NCBI GenBank assembly: GCA_965215825.1
Contig: CBDCEM010000002.1
Location: 1,488,001 to 1,552,000 of the forward strand
Reading direction: 5' to 3'
DNA from: JAWPMT01 sp965215825
Lineage (GTDB): Bacteria; Bacteroidota; Bacteroidia; Cytophagales; Cyclobacteriaceae
DNA length: 64,000 nucleotides
The notes below the pieces were generated by a model, which made no database searches, was not told the DNA's origin, and saw nothing but the letters and a program-made list of their open reading frames with translations. Positions 25,988 through 35,091 of the stretch are shown in pieces; position 1 is the stretch's first letter; the number at the start of each line of letters is the position of its first letter. A program made the position numbers and the translations under genes.

Positions 25988-26848
25988 ATGAAAGGAATCA
26001 TCCTGGCAGGAGGGTCAGGCACTCGACTTCACCCATTGACAGTAGCTGTTAGCAAGCAGATTATGCCTGTTTATGACAAGCCCATGATCTATTACCCCCT
26101 GTCTACATTGATGCTTGCGGGAATTAGAGAGATTCTGATTATTTCAACACCAAGAGATTTGCCGGTTTTTGAGAAACTTCTTGGAGATGGCAGTTCCTTA
26201 GGGTGCTCTTTTGAATATGTAGCACAGGAAAGGCCTGAAGGTCTGGCACAGGCATTTATAATTGGCGAGTCTTTTGTGGGCGACAGTAATGTAGCTTTAA
26301 TTCTGGGTGATAATATATTTTATGCTTCAGGTCTATCTACCAAATTACAAGCCTGTACAAATCCTGATGGAGCTTATGTGTTTGCTTATCATGTAGCAGA
26401 TCCTGAAAGGTATGGAGTAGTAGAATTCGATAAGAATTCTGAAGTAATTTCTTTGGAAGAGAAGCCGAAACAGCCTAAATCAAATTATGCGGTGCCCGGT
26501 TTATATTTCTATGATAATGACGTGGTAAACATTGCAAAAAACATCAAACCAAGTCCCAGAGGAGAACTGGAGATTACAGATGTAAACCTTACCTACCTTC
26601 GCAATAGTAAATTGAAAGTGGCAGTACTCGACCGGGGAACCGCCTGGTTAGATACTGGAACGTTCAATTCCCTTTTGGACGCTGGAAATTTTGTGCATGC
26701 TATTGAAGCGAGGCAATCTCAGAAAATTGGATGTATCGAAGAAGTGGCCTTCAAAATGGGATATATCGGAGAAGAGCAGTTGTTAAGAATTGCAAGTCAT
26801 TTACATAAGAGTGGATATGGCCAGTATCTGGAAAATCTGATAAGATGA
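25988..26848 (+). CDS. rfbA: Glucose-1-phosphate thymidylyltransferase
   Basis: A 286-residue nucleotidyltransferase making dTDP-glucose. The N-terminal signature GGSGTRLHPLTVAVSKQIMP, YDKPMIYYPLSTLMLAGI, LGDNIFY and DRGTAWLDTGTF are hallmark RmlA motifs. It overlaps rfbC by 4 bp in the same operon. Confidence 0.95.
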   Translation: MKGIILAGGSGTRLHPLTVAVSKQIMPVYDKPMIYYPLSTLMLAGIREILIISTPRDLPVFEKLLGDGSSLGCSFEYVAQERPEGLAQAFIIGESFVGDSNVALILGDNIFYASGLSTKLQACTNPDGAYVFAYHVADPERYGVVEFDKNSEVISLEEKPKQPKSNYAVPGLYFYDNDVVNIAKNIKPSPRGELEITDVNLTYLRNSKLKVAVLDRGTAWLDTGTFNSLLDAGNFVHAIEARQSQKIGCIEEVAFKMGYIGEEQLLRIASHLHKSGYGQYLENLIR

Positions 26849-27417
26849 AAGTAGAATACACGTCATTGAAAGATTGTGTGATTATAAGGAACGAAGTATT
26901 TAATGACGATCGTGGCTTTTTCCTCGAGGCGTTCAATAAAAAAAACTTTCTGGAGTTGACAGGAGTTGATTTTGATATAAAACAAGTCAACTTTGCAAAG
27001 TCACAGAAAAATGTTCTTAGAGGGTTACATTATCAGTTAGCACCATATGCACAAGGTAAATTAGTCGGTGTAATTCAAGGAGCAGTTTTAGACGTAGTAG
27101 TTGATTTGAGAAGTAATTCTTCAACTTTTGGTCAAAGTTTTTGCTTTTTCATTGATCACCCTAATGTCAACTTGTATGTTCCAAGGGGATTTGCTCACGG
27201 ATATAAGGTTATGGCGGAAGATACTGTCTTTTATTACGGTGTTGACAATTACTATGCACCAGAATTCGAGAGGGGTCTGGCATACAATGATCTTTCACTG
27301 GGAATTAATTGGGGTGACGGAGAGAACATTATCTCTGAAAAGGATTTAAAACACCCCCTATTGAGGGACACTGAGATAAATTTTGACATTACAGAAAATA
27401 CAATACATAACAAATGA
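26845..27417 (+). CDS. rfbC: dTDP-4-dehydrorhamnose 3,5-epimerase
   Basis: A 190-residue cupin-type RmlC. It has the FFLEAFNKKNF start, the active-site histidine in LRGLHYQ, QGAVLDVVVDLR, and VPRGFAHGYKVM. It overlaps both rfbA and ugd by 4 bp. It would convert the RfbB product towards L-rhamno configuration, but the RfbD reductase that completes dTDP-L-rhamnose is absent here. Confidence 0.95.
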   Translation: MKVEYTSLKDCVIIRNEVFNDDRGFFLEAFNKKNFLELTGVDFDIKQVNFAKSQKNVLRGLHYQLAPYAQGKLVGVIQGAVLDVVVDLRSNSSTFGQSFCFFIDHPNVNLYVPRGFAHGYKVMAEDTVFYYGVDNYYAPEFERGLAYNDLSLGINWGDGENIISEKDLKHPLLRDTEINFDITENTIHNK

Positions 27418-28724
27418 AAATCGCAGTAGTTGGAACAGGCTACGTCGGTCTTGTGACTGGCACCTGTTTTGCTGAAACAGGCAATCATGTTACTTGTGTC
27501 GATATCGATGAAGAAAAAGTAAATAAGCTTTCAAATGGCACTGTCACAATCTATGAGCCTGGGTTAGAACCAATTTTTGAGAGGAATTTGCGGCAGGGCA
27601 GGTTAGATTTTACCACAAATCTGAAAGAAGGTATTAAAGATGCAAAGATCATATTTCTTGCACTTCCTACCCCTCCGGGAGAAGATGGTTCGGCAGATTT
27701 GCAGTACGTGCTAAAAGTGGCCCAGGATCTTGGTCCCATTTTGGAAGATTATACCGTGATCGTTGATAAAAGCACGGTGCCAGTGGGTACAGGTGATAGG
27801 GTGAAAGCCGCAATTGCGCCAAATGCCAAAGTTGGTTTTGATGTAGTTTCCAACCCTGAATTTTTGAGGGAGGGAGTTGCCGTGGAAGACTTCATGAAAC
27901 CAGATCGAGTGGTCCTTGGAGTTGAATCTGATCAAGCCAAAACGGTTATGCAGAAGCTTTATGAGCCATTCGTTAGACAGGGCAATCCAATCATTTTCAT
28001 GGATGTTAAGTCTGCTGAACTTACGAAGTATGCCGCTAACTCCTTTCTCGCCACAAAAATCAGTTTTATGAATGAGATCGCTAACCTGTGTGAGCTTCTT
28101 GGAGCGGACGTAGACATGGTTAGACGAGGTGTAGGAACTGATGCAAGAATTGGCAAAAGGTTTTTGTTTCCAGGTATAGGATATGGCGGAAGTTGTTTTC
28201 CTAAAGATGTTCAGGCTTTGGCAAAATCAGCTTCAGATGCCGACTATGATTTTAAAATATTGAAATCAGTGATGGATGTAAATACGATTCAGAAGCAAAA
28301 GCTGATTCCAAATCTACTTTCACATTTCGGAGGTGATATCAAAGGCAAAACCATTGCCGTCTGGGGACTTGCTTTCAAGCCTTATACTGATGACATTCGA
28401 GAAGCACCCTCTTTGGAAAACATCAGAACACTTCTGGATTCTGGCGCGAGTGTTCGGACCTATGACCCGGAAGCGATGGATAATGTCAAAAGCGTTTTGG
28501 GTGATTCTGTATACTTCGCGAAAGATGAGTACGAGGCAGCTTTAGGAGCTGATGCATTAATGATCATGACAGAATGGCCCATATTCAGAACTCCTGAATT
28601 TGATAGACTTGCCGATGCAATGGCTAGCCGAGTAATTTTTGATGGAAGAAACCTGTATTCATTGGAGCAGATGCAGGATCTTGGATTCAACTACATAAGT
28701 ATAGGAAGAGAACAAATAAAATAA
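27414..28724 (+). CDS. ugd: UDP-glucose 6-dehydrogenase
   Basis: A 436-residue enzyme that oxidises UDP-glucose to UDP-glucuronate. It has an N-terminal NAD motif VGTGYVGLVTGTCFAETG, the central helical block with SNPEFLREGVAVEDF, the catalytic Cys261 in GYGGSCFPKD, and the C-terminal domain WGLAFKPYTDDIREAPS. It supplies the 4-epimerase upstream and the UDP-xylose synthase immediately downstream, whose start overlaps its stop by one base. Confidence 0.95.
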   Translation: MKIAVVGTGYVGLVTGTCFAETGNHVTCVDIDEEKVNKLSNGTVTIYEPGLEPIFERNLRQGRLDFTTNLKEGIKDAKIIFLALPTPPGEDGSADLQYVLKVAQDLGPILEDYTVIVDKSTVPVGTGDRVKAAIAPNAKVGFDVVSNPEFLREGVAVEDFMKPDRVVLGVESDQAKTVMQKLYEPFVRQGNPIIFMDVKSAELTKYAANSFLATKISFMNEIANLCELLGADVDMVRRGVGTDARIGKRFLFPGIGYGGSCFPKDVQALAKSASDADYDFKILKSVMDVNTIQKQKLIPNLLSHFGGDIKGKTIAVWGLAFKPYTDDIREAPSLENIRTLLDSGASVRTYDPEAMDNVKSVLGDSVYFAKDEYEAALGADALMIMTEWPIFRTPEFDRLADAMASRVIFDGRNLYSLEQMQDLGFNYISIGREQIK

Positions 28725-29662
28725 TGAAGAAAATCCTCATTACCGGAGGTGCTGGTTTCTTAGGAAGTCATTTATGTGATCGTTTTTTGGCTGAGGGTTG
28801 TCGTGTAATAGCGATGGATAACCTGATAACAGGAAATATCGAGAACATTGAGCACTTGTTTTCCAATAAAGATTTCGAATTTCATCATCATGATGTATCG
28901 AAGTTTGTGCATGTATCCGGTGACCTGGATTACATACTTCATTTTGCTTCCCCAGCAAGTCCCATTGACTATTTGAAGATGCCTATCCAAACCATGAAGG
29001 TTGGTTCTTTGGGTACTTTGAACTGTTTGGGGTTGGCTAAGGAAAAAGGGGCCAGGGTGTTGATTGCCTCAACATCGGAGGTATATGGGGACCCATTGGT
29101 TCATCCACAAACAGAGGATTATTGGGGCAATGTAAATCCGGTAGGTCCGCGAGGTGTTTATGATGAGGCCAAGCGTTTTCAGGAAGCCCTGACGATGGCA
29201 TATCATACTTTCCATGGCCTTGAAACAAGGATCATAAGGATTTTTAACACGTTTGGACCAAGAATGAGGCTAGATGACGGTCGGGTGTTGCCAGCTTTTA
29301 TTTCCCAGGCTTTGAATGGAGAAGATCTTACAGCTTTTGGTGATGGCTCTCAAACCAGATCTTTTACGTATGTTGATGATTTGGTTGAAGGAATCTACAG
29401 GCTCCTAAATAGCGATTATGTGGAACCTGTTAATATCGGAAACCCGGAAGAGATCACAATTAGGGAATTTGGGGAAGAGATTTTAAGGATAACAGGCAGT
29501 TCTTCGAAAATCATTTATAAACCCTTGCCCAAAGACGATCCAAAACAAAGGAAGCCAGACATTACTCGGGCCAGAGAAGTACTTGATTGGGAACCAAAAT
29601 TCACTAGAGCGGAAGGCCTGGTGCCCACATTGAATTATTTCAAGAAAAAGATTAGCAAATAA
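28724..29662 (+). CDS. UDP-glucuronate decarboxylase (UDP-xylose synthase)
   Basis: A 312-residue SDR enzyme of the UXS type. NAD motif GGAGFLGSHLCDRFL, the diagnostic HFASPASPIDYLKMPIQT, TSEVYGDPLVHPQ, YDEAKR catalytic pair, and RPDITRA-like end (KPDITRAREVLDWEP). It converts UDP-GlcA to UDP-xylose. It starts within the ugd stop (TAATG), so both are translationally coupled. Downstream at 2 bp is a second nucleotide-sugar dehydrogenase. Confidence 0.92.
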   Translation: MKKILITGGAGFLGSHLCDRFLAEGCRVIAMDNLITGNIENIEHLFSNKDFEFHHHDVSKFVHVSGDLDYILHFASPASPIDYLKMPIQTMKVGSLGTLNCLGLAKEKGARVLIASTSEVYGDPLVHPQTEDYWGNVNPVGPRGVYDEAKRFQEALTMAYHTFHGLETRIIRIFNTFGPRMRLDDGRVLPAFISQALNGEDLTAFGDGSQTRSFTYVDDLVEGIYRLLNSDYVEPVNIGNPEEITIREFGEEILRITGSSSKIIYKPLPKDDPKQRKPDITRAREVLDWEPKFTRAEGLVPTLNYFKKKISK

Positions 29663-29664
29663 AA

Positions 29665-30918
29665 ATGGAGTACAAACCTGCTGTTATCGGCCTTGGCTAT
29701 GTAGGACTGCCATTGGCCGTGGAATCAGGAAGACATTTCCCAACAAAAGGATATGATATTTCGAAACAACGCGTTGATGAGCTTTGCAACAACATCGATA
29801 GAACGCTGGAGGTGACCAGCGAGGAGTTAAAGTCCTCTGCTAAACTGACGTTTTCCGATTCCTTAGAAGACTTACAAGACTGTAATCTCTACATTGTCAC
29901 GGTACCAACTCCAATTGATAATGCAAGAAATCCGGACCTCACTCCTTTGATAAAAGCTTCGCAGGCCCTGGCAACAGTACTTTCGAAAGGAGACATTGTT
30001 GTTTATGAGTCAACCGTTTTTCCTGGTTGTACAGAGGAAATTTGTGTGCCTGAATTAGAAAAAAGTGGACTTGTATATCAAGAAGATTTTTTCTGTGGCT
30101 ACTCACCAGAGCGTATCAATCCCGGAGACAAAAAGCATCGCCTTGTTAATATCAAAAAAGTGACCAGCGGATGTAACCCCGAAATAGGAGAGATTGTTGA
30201 TGATTATTATTCTACGTTCATTGAGGCCGGAACTTTTTTGGCTTCCTCAATCCAGGTAGCAGAAGCGGCCAAAGTGATTGAAAATAGCCAACGAGATATT
30301 AACATAGCATTCGTTAATGAACTTTCGCTCATATTTAACCGAATGAACCTGGATACATTGGAAGTGCTGGAAGCTGCTGGGACCAAGTGGAACTTCCTTC
30401 CCTTTAAGCCAGGGCTCGTGGGCGGACATTGCATTGGAGTAGATCCTTATTACCTAACTCATAAAGCCCAACAACTTGGCTATAACCCTGAGATCATTCT
30501 TTCCGGCAGAAGAATTAATGATGGCATGGGTGGTTACGTCGCGAAGGAAGTCATCAAGTCCCTTGTTCAGAAGAATAAATTAAATCAGCAGACCAAGGTT
30601 CTTGTACTTGGGATTACCTTCAAGGAAAATTGTCCAGACATTCGTAACACCCGCGTTGTAGATATTGTAAAAGAATTTCAGGATTTCAATTTGGACGTAG
30701 ACGTGTTTGACCCTAACGCGCATGCCGATGAAGTTAAGTTGGAATATGGGATTGAATTATTGAAAGAATTCGATCACACTGAGTATCAGGCCATCGTTTT
30801 AGCCGTTTCCCACGAAGAGTTCCGACAATTGGATTGGAAAAGAATTCGAGACGAAGTAGAGATTATCTATGATATTAAAGGATTCCTCCCCAAGGATTTG
30901 GTAACGTCGAGACTTTGA
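29665..30918 (+). CDS. Nucleotide sugar dehydrogenase, UDP-HexNAc 6-dehydrogenase type (WbpO/TviB/WecC-like)
   Basis: A 417-residue UDP-sugar dehydrogenase different from Ugd: GLGYVGLPLAVESG, VYESTVFPGCTEEICVP, GYSPERINPGDKKH, and the catalytic Cys256 in VGGHCIGVDPYYLTHKA. These features mark the UDP-N-acetylhexosamine branch that makes UDP-GlcNAcA, UDP-GalNAcA or UDP-ManNAcA. The non-hydrolysing UDP-GlcNAc 2-epimerase at 63418 could supply UDP-ManNAc. It is the last gene of the first operon; a promoter follows at 30922. Confidence 0.88.
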   Translation: MEYKPAVIGLGYVGLPLAVESGRHFPTKGYDISKQRVDELCNNIDRTLEVTSEELKSSAKLTFSDSLEDLQDCNLYIVTVPTPIDNARNPDLTPLIKASQALATVLSKGDIVVYESTVFPGCTEEICVPELEKSGLVYQEDFFCGYSPERINPGDKKHRLVNIKKVTSGCNPEIGEIVDDYYSTFIEAGTFLASSIQVAEAAKVIENSQRDINIAFVNELSLIFNRMNLDTLEVLEAAGTKWNFLPFKPGLVGGHCIGVDPYYLTHKAQQLGYNPEIILSGRRINDGMGGYVAKEVIKSLVQKNKLNQQTKVLVLGITFKENCPDIRNTRVVDIVKEFQDFNLDVDVFDPNAHADEVKLEYGIELLKEFDHTEYQAIVLAVSHEEFRQLDWKRIRDEVEIIYDIKGFLPKDLVTSRL

Positions 30919-30921
30919 TTT

Positions 30922-30950
30922 TTGACTTTCATAAAAGGTAATCACTTTTG
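30922..30950 (+). promoter_or_regulatory. Internal promoter upstream of the aminotransferase gene
   Basis: TTG at 30922-30924, an 18-bp spacer, then CACTTTTG at 30943-30950, one mismatch from TAnnTTTG. It would drive the aminotransferase at 30981 independently of the upstream sugar operon. Confidence 0.45.
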
Positions 30951-30980
30951 TAGTTATTTTCTCCCTCAAAAGAGTGATAG

Positions 30981-32141
30981 GTGGTTATGAATACTTGCGA
31001 GACAAAAACCAAGGCCTTTGTAGAATTCACTAGAGAAATATACAAGACGAACGATTTCATCCCCTTGCACATACCAACATTTGGGGGGAACGAAGAGAAA
31101 TATCTTGCGGAATCCATCTCTGAAAGACAGGTTTCAACGACGGGTAGGTTCATTGATCAGTTTGAAGAATTGCTTGCTCAAAGAACGAACTCGAAAGGAT
31201 CTTTAGCTTTGGTGAATGGCACGGCTGCATTGCAAGTTTCCTTGCGACTTTGTGGGGTTCGTGAAGGAGATGAGGTGCTTACTCAGGCACTTTCCTTCGT
31301 TGCTACTTCCAATGCAATCATGTATAATAATGCCAAACCCGTTTTTTTGGATGTGGATAAACAAACAATGAGTTTATCTAAAAAGGCACTTAAGGAATTT
31401 CTTGATGAACATGGAGAAATTCGAGGGGATTACTGTTATAACAAGATTACGGGAAAGAGAATTAAGGCGTGTATTCCCATGCACACTTTCGGTTTTGTAG
31501 GGCCTATTGATGAAATATGTGCAATATGTAAGGAATGGAAGGTTAAGGTTGTTGAAGATGCCGCCGAAGCTTTAGGGAGTACGTACAAAGGGCACCATGC
31601 AGGCACATTTGGAGATACGGGAGCCTATAGTTTTAATGGAAATAAAGTCATTACCGCCGGAGGAGGTGGAGCTATCGTCTCGAATATTACGGACCTCACT
31701 AAACATGGGAAACACCTGATTACAACAGCCAAAGTACCTCACGCATGGCGTTACTTTCATGATGAAGTAGGATATAATTATCGATTGCCTAACTTAAATG
31801 CGGCGCTACTTTGTGCTCAAATGGAACAACTAGACGGATTCCTAGTTTCCAAAAGAGAACTAGCCAATACATATGCTTCCTTTTTTGATTCTATTGGCTG
31901 GGATTTCAAGAAAGAATCAGGGGAATGTAAAGCCAATTATTGGCTAATGAATATTGAATTACGAGACAGGGAGGAGCGAGATGAATTCTTACGGGAGTGT
32001 AACGCGGCAGGTGTAATGACTCGACCGATCTGGGATTTGCTCTGTGAGATGCCTATGTTCAAATCCTGTTATCGGGATGAACAGAAAAACGCAAGTTGGT
32101 TAGCGGACAGAGTAGTGAGCATCCCCAGTAGTGTTCCATAA
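30981..32141 (+). CDS. DegT/DnrJ/EryC1/StrS aminotransferase, LegC-like
   Basis: A 386-residue PLP-dependent sugar aminotransferase. It has HIPTFGGNEEKYLAESI, LVNGTAALQVSLRL, the VVEDAAEALGS aspartate that binds the PLP ring, and the Schiff-base Lys222 in FNGNKVITAGGGG. The pattern resembles the LegC family acting on UDP-4-keto-6-deoxy-GlcNAc, but no matching UDP-GlcNAc 4,6-dehydratase is seen in the window. An alternative substrate is the dTDP-4-keto-6-deoxyhexose made by RfbA/RfbB. The start is GTG or ATG near 30981-30987 (MVMNTCETK). Length and C-terminus appear complete. Confidence 0.85.
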   Translation: MVMNTCETKTKAFVEFTREIYKTNDFIPLHIPTFGGNEEKYLAESISERQVSTTGRFIDQFEELLAQRTNSKGSLALVNGTAALQVSLRLCGVREGDEVLTQALSFVATSNAIMYNNAKPVFLDVDKQTMSLSKKALKEFLDEHGEIRGDYCYNKITGKRIKACIPMHTFGFVGPIDEICAICKEWKVKVVEDAAEALGSTYKGHHAGTFGDTGAYSFNGNKVITAGGGGAIVSNITDLTKHGKHLITTAKVPHAWRYFHDEVGYNYRLPNLNAALLCAQMEQLDGFLVSKRELANTYASFFDSIGWDFKKESGECKANYWLMNIELRDREERDEFLRECNAAGVMTRPIWDLLCEMPMFKSCYRDEQKNASWLADRVVSIPSSVP

Positions 32142-32280
32142 GACGTCATAAACTTCGAAATCTTCTAATGGTTGTGCTTCTGCTGTGCTACGAGGAATTG
32201 AATTATAGATAAACCAAGGTTCGGGCTTTCCAATTTAACATCATTTACGCCATCAGAGAACCTTCTTTCAAAGGATTGTT

Positions 32281-32288
32281 TAACTTCG
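32281..32288 (+). promoter_or_regulatory. Probable -7 element for the sulfate-activation operon
   Basis: TAACTTCG followed by CGCC, one mismatch from TAnnTTTG, 13 bp before the TTG start of cysC. The 160-bp gap after the aminotransferase supports a fresh transcription start here. Confidence 0.4.
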
Positions 32289-32301
32289 CGCCTTAATCAA
32301 T

Positions 32302-32910
32302 TTGAACTTGGATTTCAGGGAAAATATAATTCCACATGATCATGCAATTGATCTACAGGATCGCATGCGAATCTATGGTTATAAACCTAAGTTAATATGG
32401 TTTACAGGCCTGTCAGGGTCAGGTAAATCTACTTTGGCGAGTGCTTTAGAGGTTGCCCTTTTCAATGAAGGGGCCCATACTTACATCCTGGATGGAGACA
32501 ATATTCGAAGTGGCCTTAATAATGACCTTGACTTTTCAGAAGCAAGCAGAGTCGAAAATATTCGACGTATTTCCGAAGTAGGGAAACTTTTTGTGGATTC
32601 TGGAACTGTTGCGCTATCCGCCTTTATTTCTCCATTTATTCGAGATCGCCAGGCGGCCCGTGAAAAGGTGGGTTCTGAGAACTTCATAGAAGTGTTTGTT
32701 GAATGTCCTTTGGAAGTTTGTGAATCTCGCGATGTAAAGGGACTCTATGCAAAAGCCCGAGCCGGATTGATAAAGGATTTCACTGGTATCAGTTCACCTT
32801 TTGAAGAACCTCAAACTCCAGAGATCAAAGTGAATACTGCTGATAATACACTTGATGCTTGTTTGGAAAAATTGCTTGCTTACGTCCGACCGTTAATATT
32901 TGATAAATGA
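32302..32910 (+). CDS. cysC: Adenylylsulfate (APS) kinase
   Basis: A 202-residue kinase that phosphorylates APS to PAPS, the sulfuryl donor. The P-loop GLSGSGKS is at residues 36-43, with LDGDNIRSGLN, SEVGKLFVDSG and FVECPLEVCESRDVKGLY as in CysC. I keep the TTG start because the N-terminal residues NIIPHDHAIDLQDR align with the usual CysC N-terminus, whereas the first ATG (32365) would remove it. It is a stand-alone kinase, not fused to CysN, and overlaps cysD by 4 bp. Its location among sulfotransferase genes points to sulfation rather than cysteine synthesis. Confidence 0.94.
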   Translation: MNLDFRENIIPHDHAIDLQDRMRIYGYKPKLIWFTGLSGSGKSTLASALEVALFNEGAHTYILDGDNIRSGLNNDLDFSEASRVENIRRISEVGKLFVDSGTVALSAFISPFIRDRQAAREKVGSENFIEVFVECPLEVCESRDVKGLYAKARAGLIKDFTGISSPFEEPQTPEIKVNTADNTLDACLEKLLAYVRPLIFDK

Positions 32911-33812
32911 AAAGCTATAGTTTAACTCACCTAAGGGAGTTAGAATCAGAATCGATATTTATACTCAGAGAAGTATTTGCTCAATTTGAGAATCCGGCGA
33001 TTCTTTTCTCTGGTGGAAAGGATTCCATTGTCATTACTCACCTGGCTCGGAAAGCTTTTCATCCCGCTAAGATCCCTTTCCCGCTTGTTCATATTGATAC
33101 CGGCCACAACTTTCCGGAAACGATTGAATTTAGAGATAATCTGGTCACAAACCTGGATGCTAAGCTTGTTGTCGGCTCTGTGCAAGGTTCAATTGATTCA
33201 GGAAGCGCCGCAGAGGAAAAGGGGAAGAACGCCAACAGAAATGCAATTCAAACAGTGACGCTTCTGGAAACCATAGAAGATAATCAGTTTGATGCGTGCA
33301 TCGGTGGCGCACGTCGAGATGAAGAAAAAGCCCGAGCAAAAGAAAGGTTTTTCTCTCATCGTGATGAATTTGGTCAGTGGGATCCGAAAAACCAACGACC
33401 AGAACTTTGGAACATCTTTAATGGAAAGTATAATCAGGGTGAACACTTCAGAGTGTTCCCATTGAGTAACTGGACAGAAATGGACGTATGGCAGTATATT
33501 CTTCTCGAGAATATTGATATTCCATCGTTGTACTTTTCTCATCAAAGGAAAGTTATCAATCGTAACAATACATGGTTGCCAGTATCGGAATTCATACAAA
33601 TTGATAAGAAAGAGGAAGTCGTTGAAAAACAAATCCGATTCAGGACACTAGGAGATATTACCATCACAGGTGGTGTATTGTCAGATGCTGATACCCTGGA
33701 GAAAATTGTTGAAGAGGTGGCGTCAGCAAGACAAACTGAACGGGGCAATCGCGAAGACGATAAGCGTTCCGAAACAGCGATGGAAGACCGTAAGAAAGAA
33801 GGATATTTTTAG
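32907..33812 (+). CDS. cysD: Sulfate adenylyltransferase subunit 2
   Basis: A 301-residue PP-loop ATPase that forms APS from sulfate and ATP together with CysN. The PP-loop SGGKDS is at residues 35-40. HIDTGHNFPETIEFRD, CIGGARRDEEKARAKERFFS, and the C-terminal SERQGR-like stretch (ARQTERGNREDD) match CysD. It overlaps cysC by 4 bp and precedes cysN by 18 bp. Confidence 0.95.
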   Translation: MKSYSLTHLRELESESIFILREVFAQFENPAILFSGGKDSIVITHLARKAFHPAKIPFPLVHIDTGHNFPETIEFRDNLVTNLDAKLVVGSVQGSIDSGSAAEEKGKNANRNAIQTVTLLETIEDNQFDACIGGARRDEEKARAKERFFSHRDEFGQWDPKNQRPELWNIFNGKYNQGEHFRVFPLSNWTEMDVWQYILLENIDIPSLYFSHQRKVINRNNTWLPVSEFIQIDKKEEVVEKQIRFRTLGDITITGGVLSDADTLEKIVEEVASARQTERGNREDDKRSETAMEDRKKEGYF

Positions 33813-33830
33813 GAAATTGATAAAGAGATC

Positions 33831-35090
33831 ATGTCAGGATATTTAGATATGGAACTTCTACGCTTCACAACAGCTGGAAGCGTTGATGATGGCAAGAGTA
33901 CGTTGATCGGGCGTTTGTTGTATGATTCAAAATCTATTTTTGAAGATCAACTGGACCAGGTAAAACAGTCCAGTGAGAGAAAGGGCTTGAGTCATACGGA
34001 TTTGGCGTTGTTGACAGATGGCCTTAAAGATGAAAGAGAGCAGGGAATTACGATTGATGTAGCCTATAGATACTTTGCTACTCCAAAGAGGAAGTTTATT
34101 ATTGCCGATACGCCTGGTCACATTCAGTATACCAGAAATATGGTTACCGGAGCATCCACGGCAAATGTTGCATTGATATTGATTGATGCGAGAAATGGTG
34201 TGGTTGAACAGACTTGTCGTCACTCAATAATTGCCTCACTTCTTCAAATCCCACATGTTATTGTTTGCGTCAATAAAATGGATTTGGTCGAGTATAAGCA
34301 GGAAGCTTATAATAGAATTCAAAAGGATTTTGAAGATTTTGCTTCAAAGCTGGAGGTTCAAGATGTTCGATTTATCCCAATTAGTGCTTTAAACGGCGAT
34401 AATGTTGTTCACAGAAGTGAAGAGATGCCATGGTATGAAGGGTCGACGCTGTTGCATACATTAGAGAATATTCATGTTGGCAGTGATCACAATCATATTG
34501 ATTGTCGGTTCCCGGTTCAGACGGTTATTAGACCCAAGAATGATAAATTTCATGATTACCGAGGATACGCAGGCAGGATCGCTGGTGGTGTTTTCAAGCC
34601 AGGAGATGAAGTAGTTGCTCTGCCTTCCGGATTCAGTTCAAAGATAAAATCAATTGATACCTTCGATGGGCCAATTGAGGAAGCGTTTGCTCCTATGTCT
34701 GTTACCATAACCCTGGAAGATAATATTGACATAGGGAGAGGAGACATGATTGTCAGGGCAAATAATCAACCAGAGGTTCAACAAGATATAGAGGTCATGC
34801 TCTGTTGGTTAAATCAGAACGGACCAAGACCTAGGGCCAAATATCTTATAAGACATACTTCTTCAGAAATGAAGGCGATGGTGAAGGATATCCGTTACAA
34901 ATTGGACATTAATACCCTACATCGCAACGAGGAAGATAAGGATGTTGGGATGAATGATATTTGTAGAATGGCTTTGAGAACCACTAAACCGGTATTAGCT
35001 GATTCCTATAGAAAAAACAGAAATACTGGATGTATCATACTGGTAGATGAGAGTACGAATGAAACGGTAGCGGCCGGAATGATCATATAA
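33831..35090 (+). CDS. cysN: Sulfate adenylyltransferase subunit 1 (GTPase)
   Basis: A 419-residue elongation-factor-like GTPase that drives APS formation. G1 motif GSVDDGKST (residues 16-24), the EREQGITIDVAYRYF switch, DTPGH (G3) and NKMDL (G4) are all present, followed by two beta-barrel domains. It lacks the C-terminal APS kinase fusion seen in some CysN proteins, in keeping with a separate cysC. Only 1 bp separates it from cysQ. Confidence 0.95.
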   Translation: MSGYLDMELLRFTTAGSVDDGKSTLIGRLLYDSKSIFEDQLDQVKQSSERKGLSHTDLALLTDGLKDEREQGITIDVAYRYFATPKRKFIIADTPGHIQYTRNMVTGASTANVALILIDARNGVVEQTCRHSIIASLLQIPHVIVCVNKMDLVEYKQEAYNRIQKDFEDFASKLEVQDVRFIPISALNGDNVVHRSEEMPWYEGSTLLHTLENIHVGSDHNHIDCRFPVQTVIRPKNDKFHDYRGYAGRIAGGVFKPGDEVVALPSGFSSKIKSIDTFDGPIEEAFAPMSVTITLEDNIDIGRGDMIVRANNQPEVQQDIEVMLCWLNQNGPRPRAKYLIRHTSSEMKAMVKDIRYKLDINTLHRNEEDKDVGMNDICRMALRTTKPVLADSYRKNRNTGCIILVDESTNETVAAGMII

Positions 35091-35091
35091 A

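Noticed and set aside
33198..33632. 144-codon minus-strand open frame inside cysD
   Set aside because: Antisense to conserved CysD motifs; no start context or homology.
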